The position numbers and the translations under genes were made by a program. The notes beneath the pieces were generated by a model. That model saw nothing but the letters and a program-made list of their open reading frames with translations. It searched no databases and was not told the DNA's origin. From DASRBN01 sp035294305 (GTDB lineage Bacteria > Chloroflexota > Ktedonobacteria > Ktedonobacterales > Ktedonobacteraceae): 53,765 nucleotides of DNA. The number at the start of each line of letters is the position of its first letter. Position 1 is the first letter of the stretch. Positions 35,901 to 43,435 of the stretch are shown in pieces. The stretch covers positions 1 to 53,765 of the forward strand of contig DATGLD010000052.1 in the NCBI GenBank assembly GCA_035294305.1, given 5' to 3'.

Positions 35901-36182
35901 GCAGATACTTACCGCCGTGCGCAGGCTCTGCGGCCAGCTTTCAACAGGGCCGAGTACAGTGGTAGACCAATCAACCGAGCGCTTTAGCGCTCCCATCTCC
36001 CCACCGCCTGCCAGTATCTCCTGCTTCAAACTAGATGGGCTATTGCCATACATCATGCGAATCAACTCACCATCTTTATGACCAAATAAATCACCCGTTT
36101 TCGGCATCATCTCGCCAGCTTCGATGCTATCTTCAATCTCGCCGCCCTGCCCTGCCCTGATCTGATCAAAGATATCGTCCAT
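32976..36182 (-). CDS. Hybrid sensor histidine kinase with two kinase cores
   Basis: A 1068-residue cytoplasmic protein without membrane helices. In order: a PAS-like region (about 60-205, with LIWWGPELVMLYNDAYRPMLG and FTFSYSPIRDETGGIGGV), a GAF domain (about 215-390), HisKA with His414 (SSVSHEFRTPL), HATPase (about 520-630, NAFKFT, DTGVGI, GSGIGLAL), a receiver domain (700-820) with phospho-acceptor Asp749 and Lys801, then a second HisKA with His838 (SIVSHDLKNP) and second HATPase (about 945-1062). Two complete kinase cores around one receiver imply an internal phosphorelay or dual input. No separate response regulator gene is adjacent. Confidence 0.9.
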   Translation of the reverse strand: MDDIFDQIRAGQGGEIEDSIEAGEMMPKTGDLFGHKDGELIRMMYGNSPSSLKQEILAGGGEMGALKRSVDWSTTVLGPVESWPQSLRTAVSICLASYFPMLIWWGPELVMLYNDAYRPMLGATKHPKAMGQKGRECWPEIWDIIGPMLEGVLTRGQATWSENQLLPLDRNGYVEECYFTFSYSPIRDETGGIGGVFTAVTETTQQVLGERRLRTLRELAASTAGAKTDEEVCLIAARTLSSNPADVPFALLYLFDGGGKHARLVCTAGLESDTSIVPSTIDITGLHKHTEQWRTIFEQVARTGKAELIDGLDERYGKLELLAQGSILPEMRPYSAMVLPVTRPGQNTPYGLLVTGISAMRMLDEQYRGFFELVAGQIATAIASARAYQEARERAEALAELDAAKTAFFSSVSHEFRTPLTLLLGPVEDALADNTHTLPAEQKERLEIVWRNALRLLKLVNTLLDFSRSEARRVQATYEPVDLASYTRELASSFSSAIEKAGLYYEVICPALPELVYVDREMWEKIILNLLSNAFKFTLEGGIRVELRSLDKHVELEVSDTGVGIAPDALPHIFERFYRARDIRARTHEGSGIGLALVQELAQLHGGTVQVRSTVGKGTSFVVSIPRGKAHLPAERIGTERTLQSTAVGVAPYIEEAMRWLPESTEADQAAVGAKKRPRQVDNTARQETSGKGAEQQREMHILLADDNADMRDYLRRILGSRWAVEAVPDGAAALKAAQEHLPDLVLSDVMMPGLDGFQLVRALRSNPRTSSIPIILLSARAGEESTVEGLESGADDYLVKPFSARELLARVSTHLEMARLRQETIRAREELFSIVSHDLKNPVATIKGYAQLLRRSAQRLKPANVEREAQQLLSGLSRIDSTASRMTALINELLDLASLHIGKPLELDKKETDLVALTHQIVTTFAQTTGEHNFRISTGAPQLVGHWDASRLERVISNLISNAVKYSPDGSEIVIEMMREDDEATSWAVLKVRDQGIGIPAKDLPFIFDRFHRGSNVVGRIEGTGLGLASARQIIEHHDGTIEATSQEGAGSTFIVRLPLTSTDAGN

Positions 36183-36400
36183 AACTGGCCCCTTCTAACA
36201 AGAAATAATCCTTATAGCCCCTGGTGGCTCTCTCAATTTGCTAATGATGTAACTATGATGGTGACATTTTAAACAATGGGTAGAGGTTAGTCAAGCAACT
36301 CTCATTCCCGCACCATTTCCACGAAGGTTGATTGTACCATCGTTTATCTTTGTAGATCAAACTGATCGTCTCGTATATTTTAGATGTGGAGAAGAGCTAC

Positions 36401-38818
36401 ATGCAGCGCACTCTTGTACGCAAGCTCGGAATCACCTGCGTAGTCTTTATCTTTGTAGGAGTCAGTATTCTTAGTATTGCGTTAATTGCACGGGCCCAAA
36501 ATGATGCGCCTTTTGTTCTCAAAAGCCAGGTTCCTCCTCTGGTGAGTCGCGCTCACCTGGTTGGGCCGGCAAGTTCGCAGCAGCAACTCAGCCTGTCTGT
36601 CGGCCTGCAGCTGCGCAATTCGCAGGAATTGGACAACCTGATCGCGGCTATCTATAATCCCCATTCCTCGCTGTATCATCACTTTCTCACGCCCCAGGCG
36701 TTTGCAGCCGAATTTGGCCCAACAGCGGACCAGGTGCAGCAGGTCAAGGACTATCTCCAGCAGCAGGGGTTAGCCATCACCCATGTTTCCTCGAACGGGT
36801 TGCTCATCGATGCTACTGCCACCGTGGCCCAGGCCGAAGCGGCTTTCTCAGTAACGATCAACAACTATACGCTGGGGTCGAACACCTTTTTCGCCAACGC
36901 CAATCCGCCTGTCATCCCGTCCTCGCTCTCATCGCTTATTGCCTCTATTGGTGGGCTTGATAACAGCGTCAAAATGCATCCGCTCTATCAACGTATCAGT
37001 CAGGGCAAACCATCACCTGGCCTGAATACTCGCTTTCCGCACACGCAGACCTCTCCAAAGGCCGCGCAAAGCGGCTACGGCCCATCAGACCTCAACGGCG
37101 CTTATGATGGCACCGCCCTGGAGCAGGCGGGTGGTCAGGGTAATGGCCAGACCGTCGCTGTCTTCGAACTGGACGGCTACCAGAGCAGTGACGTCACGAC
37201 CTACTTCCAGAACTACAACCTCGGCAGTCCCAGTATCACCAATGTTACCGTTGATGGCTTCGACGGCTCAGCTGGCGCGGGTGCCATCGAGGTCGAACTG
37301 GATATCGAGGTCGTGGCTGCTATGGCGCCCAAAGCCTCTCAGATCGTCTATGAAGGGCCAAATACCACCCAGGGCGTCAATGACACCTATAATCAAATTG
37401 TCACCGACAATAAAGCCCAGGTCATGACCGTCAGCTGGGGCGAATGTGAAGCGCAGAGTGGCAATGCCGAGCTACAAACGCTCGACAACATCTTCAAGCA
37501 AGGCGCCGCTCAGGGTATCTCCATGTACGCTGCCGCTGGCGACTCCGGCGCCTATGACTGCAATGACACCAATCTCGCCGTAGATTCGCCCGCCGACGAC
37601 CCGTACATCACCGGCGTTGGCGGCACTAACCTGCAAATCAACAATGGCGCGTATGGTAGCGAATCGGTCTGGAGTGATCCCACCGATACGCAGCGCAGCC
37701 CAGAAGGTTCCGGCGGCGGCGGCGGCCTCAGTAGCTTCTTCCCCGAACCCAGCTGGCAGACCGGCCCCGGCGTCAGTAATCAGTACAGCAACGGCAATCG
37801 CGAAGTACCTGATGTCTCCGCCGATGCTGATCCCCAGACTGGCTATGCTGTCTATTGCACCGTTTCTGCTGCCGGTTGCTCTTCAAGCGCGGGCTGGATC
37901 GTCGTTGGTGGCACCAGCGCCGCCGCCCCACTCTGGGCTGGCAGCACGGCAAGCATTAACGATTACCTGCAACAGCATCAGAAATCGCGCATTGGCTACG
38001 CCAATCCGGCCCTTTATGGTCTGGAGAATGCGCAGCAGCCCAAACCGCCGTTCCATGATGTCACCAGTGGCAACAACCTCTATTATCCGGCCACGGCCAA
38101 TTACGACGAAGCCAGTGGCTGGGGTTCGCCCGATATCTATAACATCGCCCAGGACATTGCCGGTGGACTGAATCCTCCGCCTCCTTCGCCAACGCCGGGT
38201 CCGACAGCAACTCCACCGCCCAGCCCGACGGCAACGGATACATCGACACCCTCGCCGAGTCCAACGGAAACCTCAACCCCACCGCCGAGTCCGACAGTGA
38301 CAAATACACCCCCGCCCACAGCTACCCCGCCGGGTCCCTCTAACTCGCTCATTCAGGATGGTGGATTCGAGGATGGTACCGGTGCCTGGCAAGAATCCTC
38401 GGCGGGCGGCTATGAACTCATCGATTCTACTAACCCACACAGTGGCCAGTACAGCGCCTACCTGTGCGGCTACAGCGGTTGCGATGATGTCATCAGCCAG
38501 GGTTTCACCGTTCCTACCAACGCCTCCAGCATCAGTTTGAGTTACTGGTGGTACGGCGACACCAATAGTACCTCATCCAGTTGCAAAGACACCTTAACCG
38601 TCTCATTGCTCGATAGTAGTGGCAGCGTCATTGGCAAGGTGGAGCAATCCTGCAACACCGACGCCGACCAGAGCTGGCAGCAGGTGCAGGCCGATCTCAC
38701 CTCCCTGCTCTCGAACTATGCCGGGCAGACCGTCACACTCGTCTTCGAGGGTAAGACCTCGTACTCACACGCCACCACCGCCTTCTTCGTCGATGATGTG
38801 GCAGTTACGGCCTCATAA
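36401..38818 (+). CDS. Secreted S53 (sedolisin/kumamolisin-type) peptidase
   Basis: ATG 36401 follows GGAGAAG. The 805 residues start with a signal peptide (about 1-32), a pro-kumamolisin activation domain (about 40-190) and an S53 catalytic domain with Glu297 and Asp301 (IEVELDIE), oxyanion Asp381 (AAAGDSGAY) and Ser506 (GGTSAAAP). A C-terminal calcium-site segment follows (ASGWGSPD). Then comes a Pro/Thr/Ser linker (about 590-645) and a jelly-roll, carbohydrate-binding-like domain. The family is a secreted acid endopeptidase that self-processes at low pH. A terminator follows. Confidence 0.92.
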   Translation: MQRTLVRKLGITCVVFIFVGVSILSIALIARAQNDAPFVLKSQVPPLVSRAHLVGPASSQQQLSLSVGLQLRNSQELDNLIAAIYNPHSSLYHHFLTPQAFAAEFGPTADQVQQVKDYLQQQGLAITHVSSNGLLIDATATVAQAEAAFSVTINNYTLGSNTFFANANPPVIPSSLSSLIASIGGLDNSVKMHPLYQRISQGKPSPGLNTRFPHTQTSPKAAQSGYGPSDLNGAYDGTALEQAGGQGNGQTVAVFELDGYQSSDVTTYFQNYNLGSPSITNVTVDGFDGSAGAGAIEVELDIEVVAAMAPKASQIVYEGPNTTQGVNDTYNQIVTDNKAQVMTVSWGECEAQSGNAELQTLDNIFKQGAAQGISMYAAAGDSGAYDCNDTNLAVDSPADDPYITGVGGTNLQINNGAYGSESVWSDPTDTQRSPEGSGGGGGLSSFFPEPSWQTGPGVSNQYSNGNREVPDVSADADPQTGYAVYCTVSAAGCSSSAGWIVVGGTSAAAPLWAGSTASINDYLQQHQKSRIGYANPALYGLENAQQPKPPFHDVTSGNNLYYPATANYDEASGWGSPDIYNIAQDIAGGLNPPPPSPTPGPTATPPPSPTATDTSTPSPSPTETSTPPPSPTVTNTPPPTATPPGPSNSLIQDGGFEDGTGAWQESSAGGYELIDSTNPHSGQYSAYLCGYSGCDDVISQGFTVPTNASSISLSYWWYGDTNSTSSSCKDTLTVSLLDSSGSVIGKVEQSCNTDADQSWQQVQADLTSLLSNYAGQTVTLVFEGKTSYSHATTAFFVDDVAVTAS

Positions 38819-38880
38819 GAGACAAACAGTACACCGCCGGCGTCGTTCCGCTGGTTGTCCTGCACCTTGATTTCGCGCAG

Positions 38881-38928
38881 GCTGGCCGCTAGAATGTCTA
38901 ACAGGGCATTCTGGCGGCCAGCTTTTAT
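38881..38928 (+). terminator. Terminator after the S53 peptidase gene
   Basis: Arms 38881-38896 and 38907-38922 match at 15 of 16 positions, with a 10-base loop and TTTTATT following. It ends just before the ribosome site of the next gene, so the aldehyde dehydrogenase needs a promoter overlapping this stretch or relies on readthrough. Confidence 0.85.
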
Positions 38929-38945
38929 TCAAGGAGTATGTTTTG

Positions 38946-40382
38946 ATGATAACCGAGCAACTGGTGATCGGCGGGGAGCGCGTTTCCGCCGTGGATGGTA
39001 AAACTTTTTCCGTCATCGAGCCGGGTATAGGCGCTCCTTTCGCTGAAGTGGCTGAGGCGGGCCCTGAAGATGTCGAGCGAGCGGTTCAGGAAGCCCATAA
39101 GGCTTTTGAAAGCGGCTCCTGGCCGCGTCTCAGTGCGACGGCGCGTGGGCGAATACTGCTAAAGGCTTCGACCATCGTGCGAGAACGTTTGGAAGATCTC
39201 GCCGTGATTGAGGCGCGCAATGCTGGCAAGCCCATCCGCGATGCACGCGATGAGATTGGCCTTGTGGGGACGGTTCTCGAATATTGGGGAGGAGCCGCCA
39301 ACAAAATCTTCGGTGAAACCATTCCGGTGCAGGATGCCGGCCTTGAAGTGACCCTGCGCGAGCCGGTGGGCGTGTGCGCGCTCATTACCCCCTGGAACTT
39401 CCCACTCGTCATTGCATCGTGGAAGATCGCGCCTGCCCTCGCTTGCGGCAATACCGTTGTCGTGAAGCCTGCGCAATACACGCCACTTTCAGTGCTGGCG
39501 CTGGCTGACGTTTTAATGGAGGCCGGATTGCCACCCGGTGTCATTTCGGTGCTGCCCGGCCCTGGCTCTGTCGTTGGGGATGCGCTGGTCAGGCATCCCC
39601 GGGTCGCGAAAGTCTCGTTTACGGGCTCGACAGAGGTCGGCTCGCACATCATGCGCCTGTGCGCAGCCAATATCACGCGCGTCTCCCTCGAACTCGGAGG
39701 CAAGGCCGCGAATGTCGTATTCGCCGATGCCAACCTGGATCGCTGCATCGAATCTTCTGTATTCGCCGTCTTCGGCAACTGTGGGCAGGACTGCTGCGCG
39801 CGCTCGCGTATTCTGGCCGAGCGGTCCATCTATGAGGAGTTCGTCGAACGCTTCTCGCGCCGCGCGGAAAAGCTCAAAGTTGGTCAACCTCTCAATGAAG
39901 AGACCGAGATAGGCCCGCTCATCTCGGCAGCTCAGCGCCAGCGTTCGCTGGATTATATCAAGCTCGGACAGCAGGAAGGAGCGCAACTGGTAGCAGGAGG
40001 AACCATCCCTGCTGGCGAAACGGGCTATTTTCTGCGGCCAACAGTGCTCACAAGCGCGGATAACAGGCTGCGGGTTAACCAGGAAGAGATATTCGGGCCG
40101 GTCGTTAGTATCATTCCTTTCGATAGCGAGGAGGAGGCAGTGCGCATTGCCAACGATACGGTCTACGGCCTGGCAGGTTCAATATGGACGCAGAATCTTG
40201 GGCGCGCAATCCGCGTGGCGAAAGGCATACGCGCCGGAGTTCTCTCCGTCAATTCTAATCATAGTGTGCATACGGAGGCGCCATTTGGTGGCTACAAAAA
40301 GAGCGGCATTGGTCGCGAAATGGGCATGCACGCTATCCAGTTGTTTACCGAGGTGAAGAGCGTGTTCTTTTCGCAGGAGTGA
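38946..40382 (+). CDS. NAD(P)-dependent aldehyde dehydrogenase
   Basis: ATG 38946 follows AAGGAG by 9 nt. The 478 residues show the full ALDH pattern: LITPWNFP, KPAQYTPLS, FTGSTEVG, general base Glu249 in LELGGK, nucleophile Cys283 in GQDCC (34 residues apart as usual), and EEIFGPVV. The enzyme oxidises an aldehyde to the acid in the cytoplasm. It resembles the betaine-aldehyde/aminobutyraldehyde group, which would suit the osmoprotectant operon 6 kb away, but the substrate is not readable. Confidence 0.9.
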   Translation: MITEQLVIGGERVSAVDGKTFSVIEPGIGAPFAEVAEAGPEDVERAVQEAHKAFESGSWPRLSATARGRILLKASTIVRERLEDLAVIEARNAGKPIRDARDEIGLVGTVLEYWGGAANKIFGETIPVQDAGLEVTLREPVGVCALITPWNFPLVIASWKIAPALACGNTVVVKPAQYTPLSVLALADVLMEAGLPPGVISVLPGPGSVVGDALVRHPRVAKVSFTGSTEVGSHIMRLCAANITRVSLELGGKAANVVFADANLDRCIESSVFAVFGNCGQDCCARSRILAERSIYEEFVERFSRRAEKLKVGQPLNEETEIGPLISAAQRQRSLDYIKLGQQEGAQLVAGGTIPAGETGYFLRPTVLTSADNRLRVNQEEIFGPVVSIIPFDSEEEAVRIANDTVYGLAGSIWTQNLGRAIRVAKGIRAGVLSVNSNHSVHTEAPFGGYKKSGIGREMGMHAIQLFTEVKSVFFSQE

Positions 40383-40508
40383 ACATATTGGAGGTACCAT
40401 GATCAAGAACCATCTTAAAAGGCTGTGCACTACTAAAGAAGTATGCTACAATAGACTCAACACGTGATTGGATCGGAGGAGTATTCGTATCAGAAGCAGA
40501 GAGAACCT

Positions 40509-41077
40509 ATGAAAACACTACGCTGGACTTCCCGCGACCTTGATCTCTTTCCTGAAGAGAACACAAAACGCTATGAGATTATTGATGGAGAATTGTACGT
40601 GTCCAAACAACCGCACTATCATCACCAGTTAGTGTGTGCTAGACTCCTCACGTTCCTGAATATCTGGAGTATGCAGACTGGAGCGGGCGAAGCAACTGGG
40701 GCCCCAGGATTAATCTTTGCTGACGACGAGGATGTTGCCCTGATGTTGCCTGGATGAGTAAAGAACGTTTGATAACCGCCTTACGGACCGATGGGAAGTT
40801 GTATATCTCTCCAGAGCTGGTAGTTGAGGTACTTTATCCAGGTTCGGTCAATGCAAATCGAGATCGCGAACTCAAGCGTAATCTATATGCGCGTCGTGGA
40901 GCCGAGGAATACTGGATCGTTGACTGGCAAAAACGGCAACTTGAAGTCTATCGACGTAAGGGGTCCCAGCTTGAATTTATTGAACTGCTAAACGCGTCAG
41001 ATATTCTCCAAATACCGCTTTTACCTGGATTCAAATGCCAGGTAGGTCAGCTTTTTGCAACTGTTTATAGACAATAA
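40509..41077 (+). pseudogene. Uma2-family gene split by a one-base deletion
   Basis: The first part (ATG 40509 to about 40740) gives RYEIIDGELYVSKQPHYHHQ..LLTFL and FADDEDVA. The second part, in another frame to 41077, gives WMSKERL, LVVEVLYPGS, YARRGAEEYWIVD and LEVYRRKG. Adding one C to the run near 40740 restores DDEDVAPDVAWMSKERL, the expected Uma2 sequence. Uma2 proteins have a PD-(D/E)XK-like core and unknown biology. It may be a recent pseudogene, a sequencing error, or a slippage-dependent gene. Confidence 0.8.
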
Positions 41078-41125
41078 GGCAAAGAAAGGCGGAAGAATCT
41101 CTGGCCCACTTCTGGCCAATCACCA

Positions 41126-41268
41126 ACTAATCCCTGACATCCACTCATAACTCGGGGTGCAGGGGTTTCACCCCTGCCGGGGTGCGGGGTGTCCCCGCTT
41201 GCTTCCCCTCCCGTCCTGACGGGCCGGAGGCCCGCTGAAAGAATTATGAGTGGATGGCAGACTAATCC
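41126..41268. mobile_element. 127-bp MITE with 8-bp target duplication
   Basis: An 8-bp direct repeat ACTAATCC (41126-41133 and 41261-41268) exactly flanks inverted ends 41134-41150 and 41244-41260, which match at 16 of 17 positions. The inside carries four small hairpins (GCAGGGGT/ACCCCTGC, GCGGGG/CCCCGC, CCCGTC/GACGGG, GGGCC/GGCCC) and no open frame. This is the hallmark of a non-autonomous transposon. No transposase is present in the window. Confidence 0.88.
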
Positions 41269-41271
41269 GGC

Positions 41272-41300
41272 TTGACAGCCATCCTATTATGATGTATTCT
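41272..41300 (+). promoter_or_regulatory. Sigma-70-type promoter of the proS operon
   Basis: TTGACA at 41272-41277 and TATTCT at 41295-41300, separated by 17 bases. Transcription would begin near 41307, just before the T-box leader. The -35 box lies only 3 bases from the MITE target duplication. Confidence 0.8.
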
Positions 41301-41306
41301 TTACCC

Positions 41307-41580
41307 AATCGAAGACGAAAAACGCATCGATCAGGACCAGTAGACGAAAGCGCGGTCAAGCAGCGAGCCGGGGAAGTGCAAGCCGGTAGATATAGCGCCC
41401 GTCGAACCCACCTGAGAGCGCCGGCGAATCACAAGCTGGCCGGTACCTCACCGTTATCTCGAGGCGCGGTTGCATCACATTCGACCGTATGAGAGGAGTT
41501 GTGCTTCGCGGCATAACTCAATTGAGGTGGTACCACGGGCAATACACAGGCTCGTCCTTATCAAGGACGAGTTTTTTTAT
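41307..41580 (+). promoter_or_regulatory. T-box riboswitch leader (proline)
   Basis: Stem I features GAGCCGGGGAAGTGCAAGCCGG near 41373-41395 and a specifier region GAACCCACC at 41404-41412, which contains proline codons CCC and CCA. The T-box core AATTGAGGTGGTACCACGGG is at 41520-41539; its TGGT can pair with the ACCA end of uncharged tRNA-Pro (discriminator A). A terminator follows. Uncharged tRNA-Pro should stabilise the antiterminator and switch on the operon. Confidence 0.92.
41551..41579 (+). terminator. T-box regulated terminator
   Basis: Nine-base perfect arms (CTCGTCCTT at 41551-41559, complement at 41563-41571) with a 3-base loop and seven T residues (41572-41578). Its left arm competes with the T-box antiterminator. 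Confidence 0.9.
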
Positions 41581-41630
41581 GGCAATTTTTTCAGTGCTAT
41601 GGTTCATCTAATCAGTAAAGGAGAACACGT

Positions 41631-43082
41631 ATGGCAGAATCAGAAAAGTTTGTTGAAGAGATCGTTGACCAGGAAGATGATTTTTCTCTCTGGTATAACC
41701 AGGTTGTGCGTAAGGCAGAACTCGCCGACTATTCACCCGTGCGCGGCTGCATGATTATCCGCCCCTATGGCTACGCCATCTGGGAAAATTTGCAGCGATT
41801 GCTCGATGCCCGTTTCAAAGAGACCGGCGTCGTCAACGCCTACTTCCCCCTGCTCATCCCGCGCAGCTTTCTGGAGCGCGAGGCCGAGCATGTCAAGGGT
41901 TTCGCGCCGGAGGTTGCCTGGGTCACACGCGGTGGTGGCGAGGAACTAGAAGAGCCGCTGGCGATACGTCCTACCAGCGAAACCATCATCGGCCACACCT
42001 ACGCCAGGTGGGTTCAAAGCTATCGCGATCTGCCCATCTTAATCAATCAATGGAATAACGTCATGCGCTGGGAGAAACGCACTATTCTCTTCCTGCGCAC
42101 GGCAGAATTTCTCTGGCAGGAGGGTCACACCGCCCATCGTACCCTCGAAGAGGCCGAGGAACGGACGCTGCAAATGTTGGAGGTTTATCGGGCCTTTGCC
42201 GAGGAGGACGCCGCCATGCCCGTCATTGCCGGGCGCAAGAGCGAGAATGAGAAGTTTGCCGGCGCGCTGCGCACCTATAGCATCGAAGCCCTCATGGAAG
42301 ATGGCAAGGCTTTGCAGGCGGGAACCAGCCATAACCTGGGCCACAACTTCGCCCGGAGCTTCGGCATTCAATTCCTGGATGCCGATGGGCAGCGCAGGCA
42401 CTGCGCCACCACCAGCTGGGGCATGAGCACGCGCATGATCGGCGGCATCATCATGGTGCATGGCGATAAATCCGGCCTCATTCTGCCGCCCCGCCTCGCG
42501 CCTTACCAGGTCGTCATCGTCCCCATCTGGCGCAGCGATAGCGAAAAGTCAGCCGTCAGCGAAATGGTCGAGCGACTGGAAAAACTGCTCAAGGGTAAAG
42601 TCCGTTTCCATATCGATAGAAGCGAGAACACGCCCGGCTGGAAGTATAACGAATGGGAACTGCGCGGTGTGCCGGTACGCATGGAAGTCGGGCCGCGTGA
42701 TGTGAAAAATGAGAGCGTCATGCTGGTGCGCCGCGACAATCGCGCCAAGGAATCGGTAAAGGTCGAAGCGCTGCAAACGCGCCTGCCTGAGCTGTTAGAG
42801 GAACTGCAAACCGCGCTCTTCCAACGCGCCGCCGAATTCCGCGACAAAAATACGCATTACACAGAAGACTATGAGGAGTTCAAACGCATCATCGCCGAGG
42901 ACCGTGGTTTCGTGCGTGTGAAATGGGCCGAGGACAGCGAGGCAGAACTGGCTATCAAGGAAGAGACCAAAGCCACTCTGCGCGTTATCCCATTCGATCA
43001 GCCCGAAGGCGGCGTCAAGGGCCAAGCCATCTACACCGGCAAGCCCGCCACCTGCGAAGCGATTTTTGCGCGGGCCTATTAA
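41631..43082 (+). CDS. proS: Prolyl-tRNA synthetase, archaeal/eukaryotic type
   Basis: AAAGGAG lies 8 nt before the ATG. The 483 residues open with DFSLWYNQVVRKAELADYSPVRGCMIIRPYGYAIWE and include class II motif 2 (RPTSETIIGHTYARWVQSYRDLPILINQWNNVMRWE, FLRTAEFLWQEGHTAH), AGTSHNLGHNFARSFGI, and motif 3 near TTSWGMSTRMIGGIIM. There is no inserted editing domain, as in the ProS type 3 group, and a C-terminal extension is present. It charges tRNA-Pro in the cytoplasm. First gene behind the T-box; a second, bacterial-type ProRS lies in the same operon. Confidence 0.93.
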   Translation: MAESEKFVEEIVDQEDDFSLWYNQVVRKAELADYSPVRGCMIIRPYGYAIWENLQRLLDARFKETGVVNAYFPLLIPRSFLEREAEHVKGFAPEVAWVTRGGGEELEEPLAIRPTSETIIGHTYARWVQSYRDLPILINQWNNVMRWEKRTILFLRTAEFLWQEGHTAHRTLEEAEERTLQMLEVYRAFAEEDAAMPVIAGRKSENEKFAGALRTYSIEALMEDGKALQAGTSHNLGHNFARSFGIQFLDADGQRRHCATTSWGMSTRMIGGIIMVHGDKSGLILPPRLAPYQVVIVPIWRSDSEKSAVSEMVERLEKLLKGKVRFHIDRSENTPGWKYNEWELRGVPVRMEVGPRDVKNESVMLVRRDNRAKESVKVEALQTRLPELLEELQTALFQRAAEFRDKNTHYTEDYEEFKRIIAEDRGFVRVKWAEDSEAELAIKEETKATLRVIPFDQPEGGVKGQAIYTGKPATCEAIFARAY

Positions 43083-43094
43083 GCGAGAACAACC

Positions 43095-43424
43095 ATGATT
43101 ACCTATAGCGATTTTGAAAAGGTCGATATTCGCGTCGGCAAGATAGTGCAGGTGGAGGACTTTCCGCAGGCCCGCAAACCTGCCTATAAACTGAGCATCG
43201 ATTTTGGGCCGGAAATCGGTATCAAACGTTCATCGGCCCAGATCACTAACTATAGCAAAGAGGAATTAGTGGGAAAACTGGTCATGGGCGTCGTTAACTT
43301 CGCGCCCCGTCAGATCGGCCCATTTTTCTCGGAAGTCTTAACGCTCGGAGTTCCTGATGGCAATGGAAACGTCATTCTCTTAAGCCCGACAAGAGATGTT
43401 CCCCTGGGTGGGCGAATGTTTTAG
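43095..43424 (+). CDS. csaA: CsaA-like tRNA-binding protein
   Basis: The 109 residues form a stand-alone tRNA-binding OB domain: YSDFEKVDIRVGKIVQVEDFPQARKPAYKLSIDFGPEIG at the start and LVGKLVMGVVNFAPRQIGPFFSEVL later. Similar domains are appended to methionyl- and phenylalanyl-tRNA synthetases. CsaA is described as a chaperone-like dimer. It lies 12 bp after the first proS and its stop codon forms part of the next ribosome site, so its place between two ProRS genes suggests a role in tRNA-Pro handling. Confidence 0.9.
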   Translation: MITYSDFEKVDIRVGKIVQVEDFPQARKPAYKLSIDFGPEIGIKRSSAQITNYSKEELVGKLVMGVVNFAPRQIGPFFSEVLTLGVPDGNGNVILLSPTRDVPLGGRMF

Positions 43425-43435
43425 GAGGAACCATC

